DNA of 13,378 nucleotides from positions 1-13,378 of the forward strand of contig CAYWJH010000090.1 in the NCBI GenBank assembly GCA_964458555.1, in the 5' to 3' direction. Of the stretch, positions 12,203-13,378 are shown piece after piece (the stretch's first letter is position 1; each line of letters starts with the position of its first letter). The DNA comes from SLST01 sp964458555. Lineage in GTDB: Bacteria; Spirochaetota; Spirochaetia; DSM-27196; SLST01. The position numbers and the translations under genes are program-made. The notes below the pieces were generated by a model that saw only the letters and a list, made by a program, of their open reading frames with translations, searched no databases and had not been told where the DNA came from.

Positions 12203-13378
12203 CTACGGTTCCTCCACGATTATGAGGTCAATGCCGTCGGCACGCTCGACGAGGCGAAGCACGGCTTGCGAGCCGGGCGCGAACAGGAGATCGACCGCGT
12301 CGCGCGCGTCGCCGGAGCGCACCTCGATCCGGTGAGCGCCCGGCACGAGCCGGACCTCGGTCACGCCTTCGAGGAGATCCGGCGCGTCGACGAGCGCCGG
12401 CTCGGGACCGGGCGCGCGAAAACGATCGTCGCCGTCGACGAGGAGCTTCGCGCCGTCGACGCGGCTGTTGATGAGCAGCGTCGACGGCCGCGGGACGAGC
12501 GCGACGCGCAGAATCGCGGCCTCGAGGCTGCGGTCGGTCGCGAGCGTCGTGGTCGCTTCGAGGTAGTCGGGATGCGATGCGCGCAGCGTGATCGTCTCGC
12601 CGGGTGCAAACCGCACCGGCTGCACGAGCGGCACGCGATCGGCGAGGCGCAGACGCCCGGAGAGCGGACCCGACAGGAGGTCCGTCTCATCGGTCCGGGC
12701 GGTGTCCTCGCCGCCGTCCGGCTCGACGACCACACCCGCGCTCGGCGCAGGTCCGCCCGCGGCGCCTCTGCCCGTCGGACCGGCGGCGCTCGCGGGTCGC
12801 AGCCCCCACCCCTCGCCGCGTCGCACGAGCCCGACCCAGCGGCCGTCGCGCTCGAGCTCGAGCGTCGCCTCCGGCAGCGGGTCGCCGGTCTCCGCGTCGA
12901 TCACCGCGACGTCGACGTCGAGATCGTCGTCGGGCTCAGGATCCCAGCGCGCGGTGAGCAGCTGCGGCGAGGCTTCCACCGCGACCGGGAGGAGCGATCG
13001 CGTCTCGCGCGTGGCCGAGTCCTCCACGCGTATCCGTGCCTCGTAGCGGCCGGCGGGGAGGGTGAGCAGGCGCGAGCGCAGCACGACGAAGTCGGGCGTC
13101 TCGAGCCCACCCACCACGTGGAGGAGTGGGAGCGTCACCGGAACGGGCATCGCCGCGCCGTCGACGACCCGGGTGAGCTCGGCGCGGACGAGATGCTCGC
13201 CGACGGTTCGCTCGCTCTTGCGCAGACGCACCTCGATCTGCGCGAGGGCGTGCGTACGCGCGAGAACGAGCCGCTGAATCGTCCCCGTCGCCCAGCCGGC
13301 GGCCGCCGCGCCGACGAGCGCGACCACGACCGCCGCGGTCACCAGCCACCGGCGGCGGTCGTGGTCGCGCTCGTCGGC
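12203..13378 (-). CDS. Membrane-anchored periplasmic protein with Cna-B-like and PEGA-like domains (5' end beyond window)
   Basis: The frame stays open to the right edge, so the start lies outside the window; at least 391 residues are visible. Residues here are counted from a possible internal GTG at 13342. Charged residues ending RRRWL, just before it, precede a membrane helix (about 1-20). A mixed beta region (about 35-125) is followed by a carboxypeptidase-regulatory/Cna-B-like segment (VAVIDAETGDPLPEATLELE, about 146-164), an Ala/Gly/Pro-rich linker (about 184-215), a second such segment (about 225-282) and a C-terminal PEGA-like domain (about 286-379; LLINSRVDGAKLLVDGD, then LVPGAHRIEV). 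PEGA domains are extracytoplasmic and may bind cell-wall or protein partners. It is the first visible gene of the operon. The N-terminal residues fall in the inverted repeat and should be trusted less. Confidence 0.75.
   Translation of the reverse strand, partial: ADERDHDRRRWLVTAAVVVALVGAAAAGWATGTIQRLVLARTHALAQIEVRLRKSERTVGEHLVRAELTRVVDGAAMPVPVTLPLLHVVGGLETPDFVVLRSRLLTLPAGRYEARIRVEDSATRETRSLLPVAVEASPQLLTARWDPEPDDDLDVDVAVIDAETGDPLPEATLELERDGRWVGLVRRGEGWGLRPASAAGPTGRGAAGGPAPSAGVVVEPDGGEDTARTDETDLLSGPLSGRLRLADRVPLVQPVRFAPGETITLRASHPDYLEATTTLATDRSLEAAILRVALVPRPSTLLINSRVDGAKLLVDGDDRFRAPGPEPALVDAPDLLEGVTEVRLVPGAHRIEVRSGDARDAVDLLFAPGSQAVLRLVERADGIDLIIVEEP
13310..13378. repeat. Perfect inverted repeat, 27-bp arms, 15-bp spacer, ending at the window edge
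   Basis: Positions 13310-13336 and 13352-13378 are exact reverse complements of each other, separated by 13337-13351. The pairing continues to the last base shown, so the arms may be longer. The repeat lies inside coding sequence: the left arm codes for the membrane helix and the right arm for the charged residues before it. Chance is very unlikely for 27 bases. A contig-end fold-back artefact is a serious alternative to a natural hairpin. Confidence 0.9.

Overview
The window is GC-rich bacterial DNA and most likely comes from a high-GC member of the Spirochaetaceae, probably a metagenome-assembled scaffold. Three things point there: the periplasmic binding protein matures to an 'ASGQEES' N-terminus without a lipobox, as is common in spirochaete transporters; the PAS/HisKA_2 kinase and receiver-PAS protein are of a kind common in that group; and a run of exactly 100 N (5533-5632) marks a scaffold join. 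The taxonomy is inference. No rRNA, tRNA, CRISPR array or insertion sequence was seen.

Layout. At the left edge a cyclophilin-type prolyl isomerase is cut off (minus strand, 1-76). Divergent from it lie a short frame with an endonuclease/exonuclease/phosphatase-like start (139-252), an orphan membrane PAS-HisKA_2 histidine kinase (306-1571), an Old Yellow Enzyme-family oxidoreductase with an unusual C-terminal cysteine cluster (1627-2799) and a small GNAT acetyltransferase (2816-3118). Convergent with these is a complete polar amino-acid ABC uptake operon on the minus strand: binding protein (5449-4694), permease (4706-3912) and ATPase (3907-3152). Beyond the gap, a receiver-PAS signalling protein (6419-5633) is truncated by the N run. 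It is divergent from a LOG-family nucleotide phosphoribohydrolase (6542-7090), which converges with a thioredoxin-fold redoxin (7711-7127). A 93-residue hypothetical protein follows (7878-8159).

The right third (8196-13378) is the least ordinary part. Two translationally coupled membrane proteins of unknown function (8196-9284, 9281-9865) face a tightly packed minus-strand operon. That operon encodes a membrane-anchored periplasmic protein ending in a PEGA-like domain (12203 to past the window edge), a six-helix glycine-rich membrane protein with a C-terminal FHA-like domain (11312-12202), and a secreted-then-anchored VWA protein with a cytoplasmic FHA-like domain (9877-11301). Predicted topology puts VWA and PEGA outside the inner membrane and both FHA-like domains inside, as expected for a transmembrane complex. 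Both FHA-like domains lack the usual phosphothreonine-contacting Arg and Ser.

Initiation appears to be of two kinds. The cyclophilin, GNAT, binding protein, redoxin, 93-residue protein and VWA/FHA operon genes have clear Shine-Dalgarno sequences. The oxidoreductase, LOG protein, receiver-PAS protein and 362-residue membrane protein have none; instead a -10-like hexamer (TATACT, TACGCT, TATACC) lies 5-11 nt before the start codon, which suggests leaderless or nearly leaderless mRNAs. Finally, the window ends in a perfect inverted repeat with 27-bp arms that runs to the last base and may be an assembly artefact.
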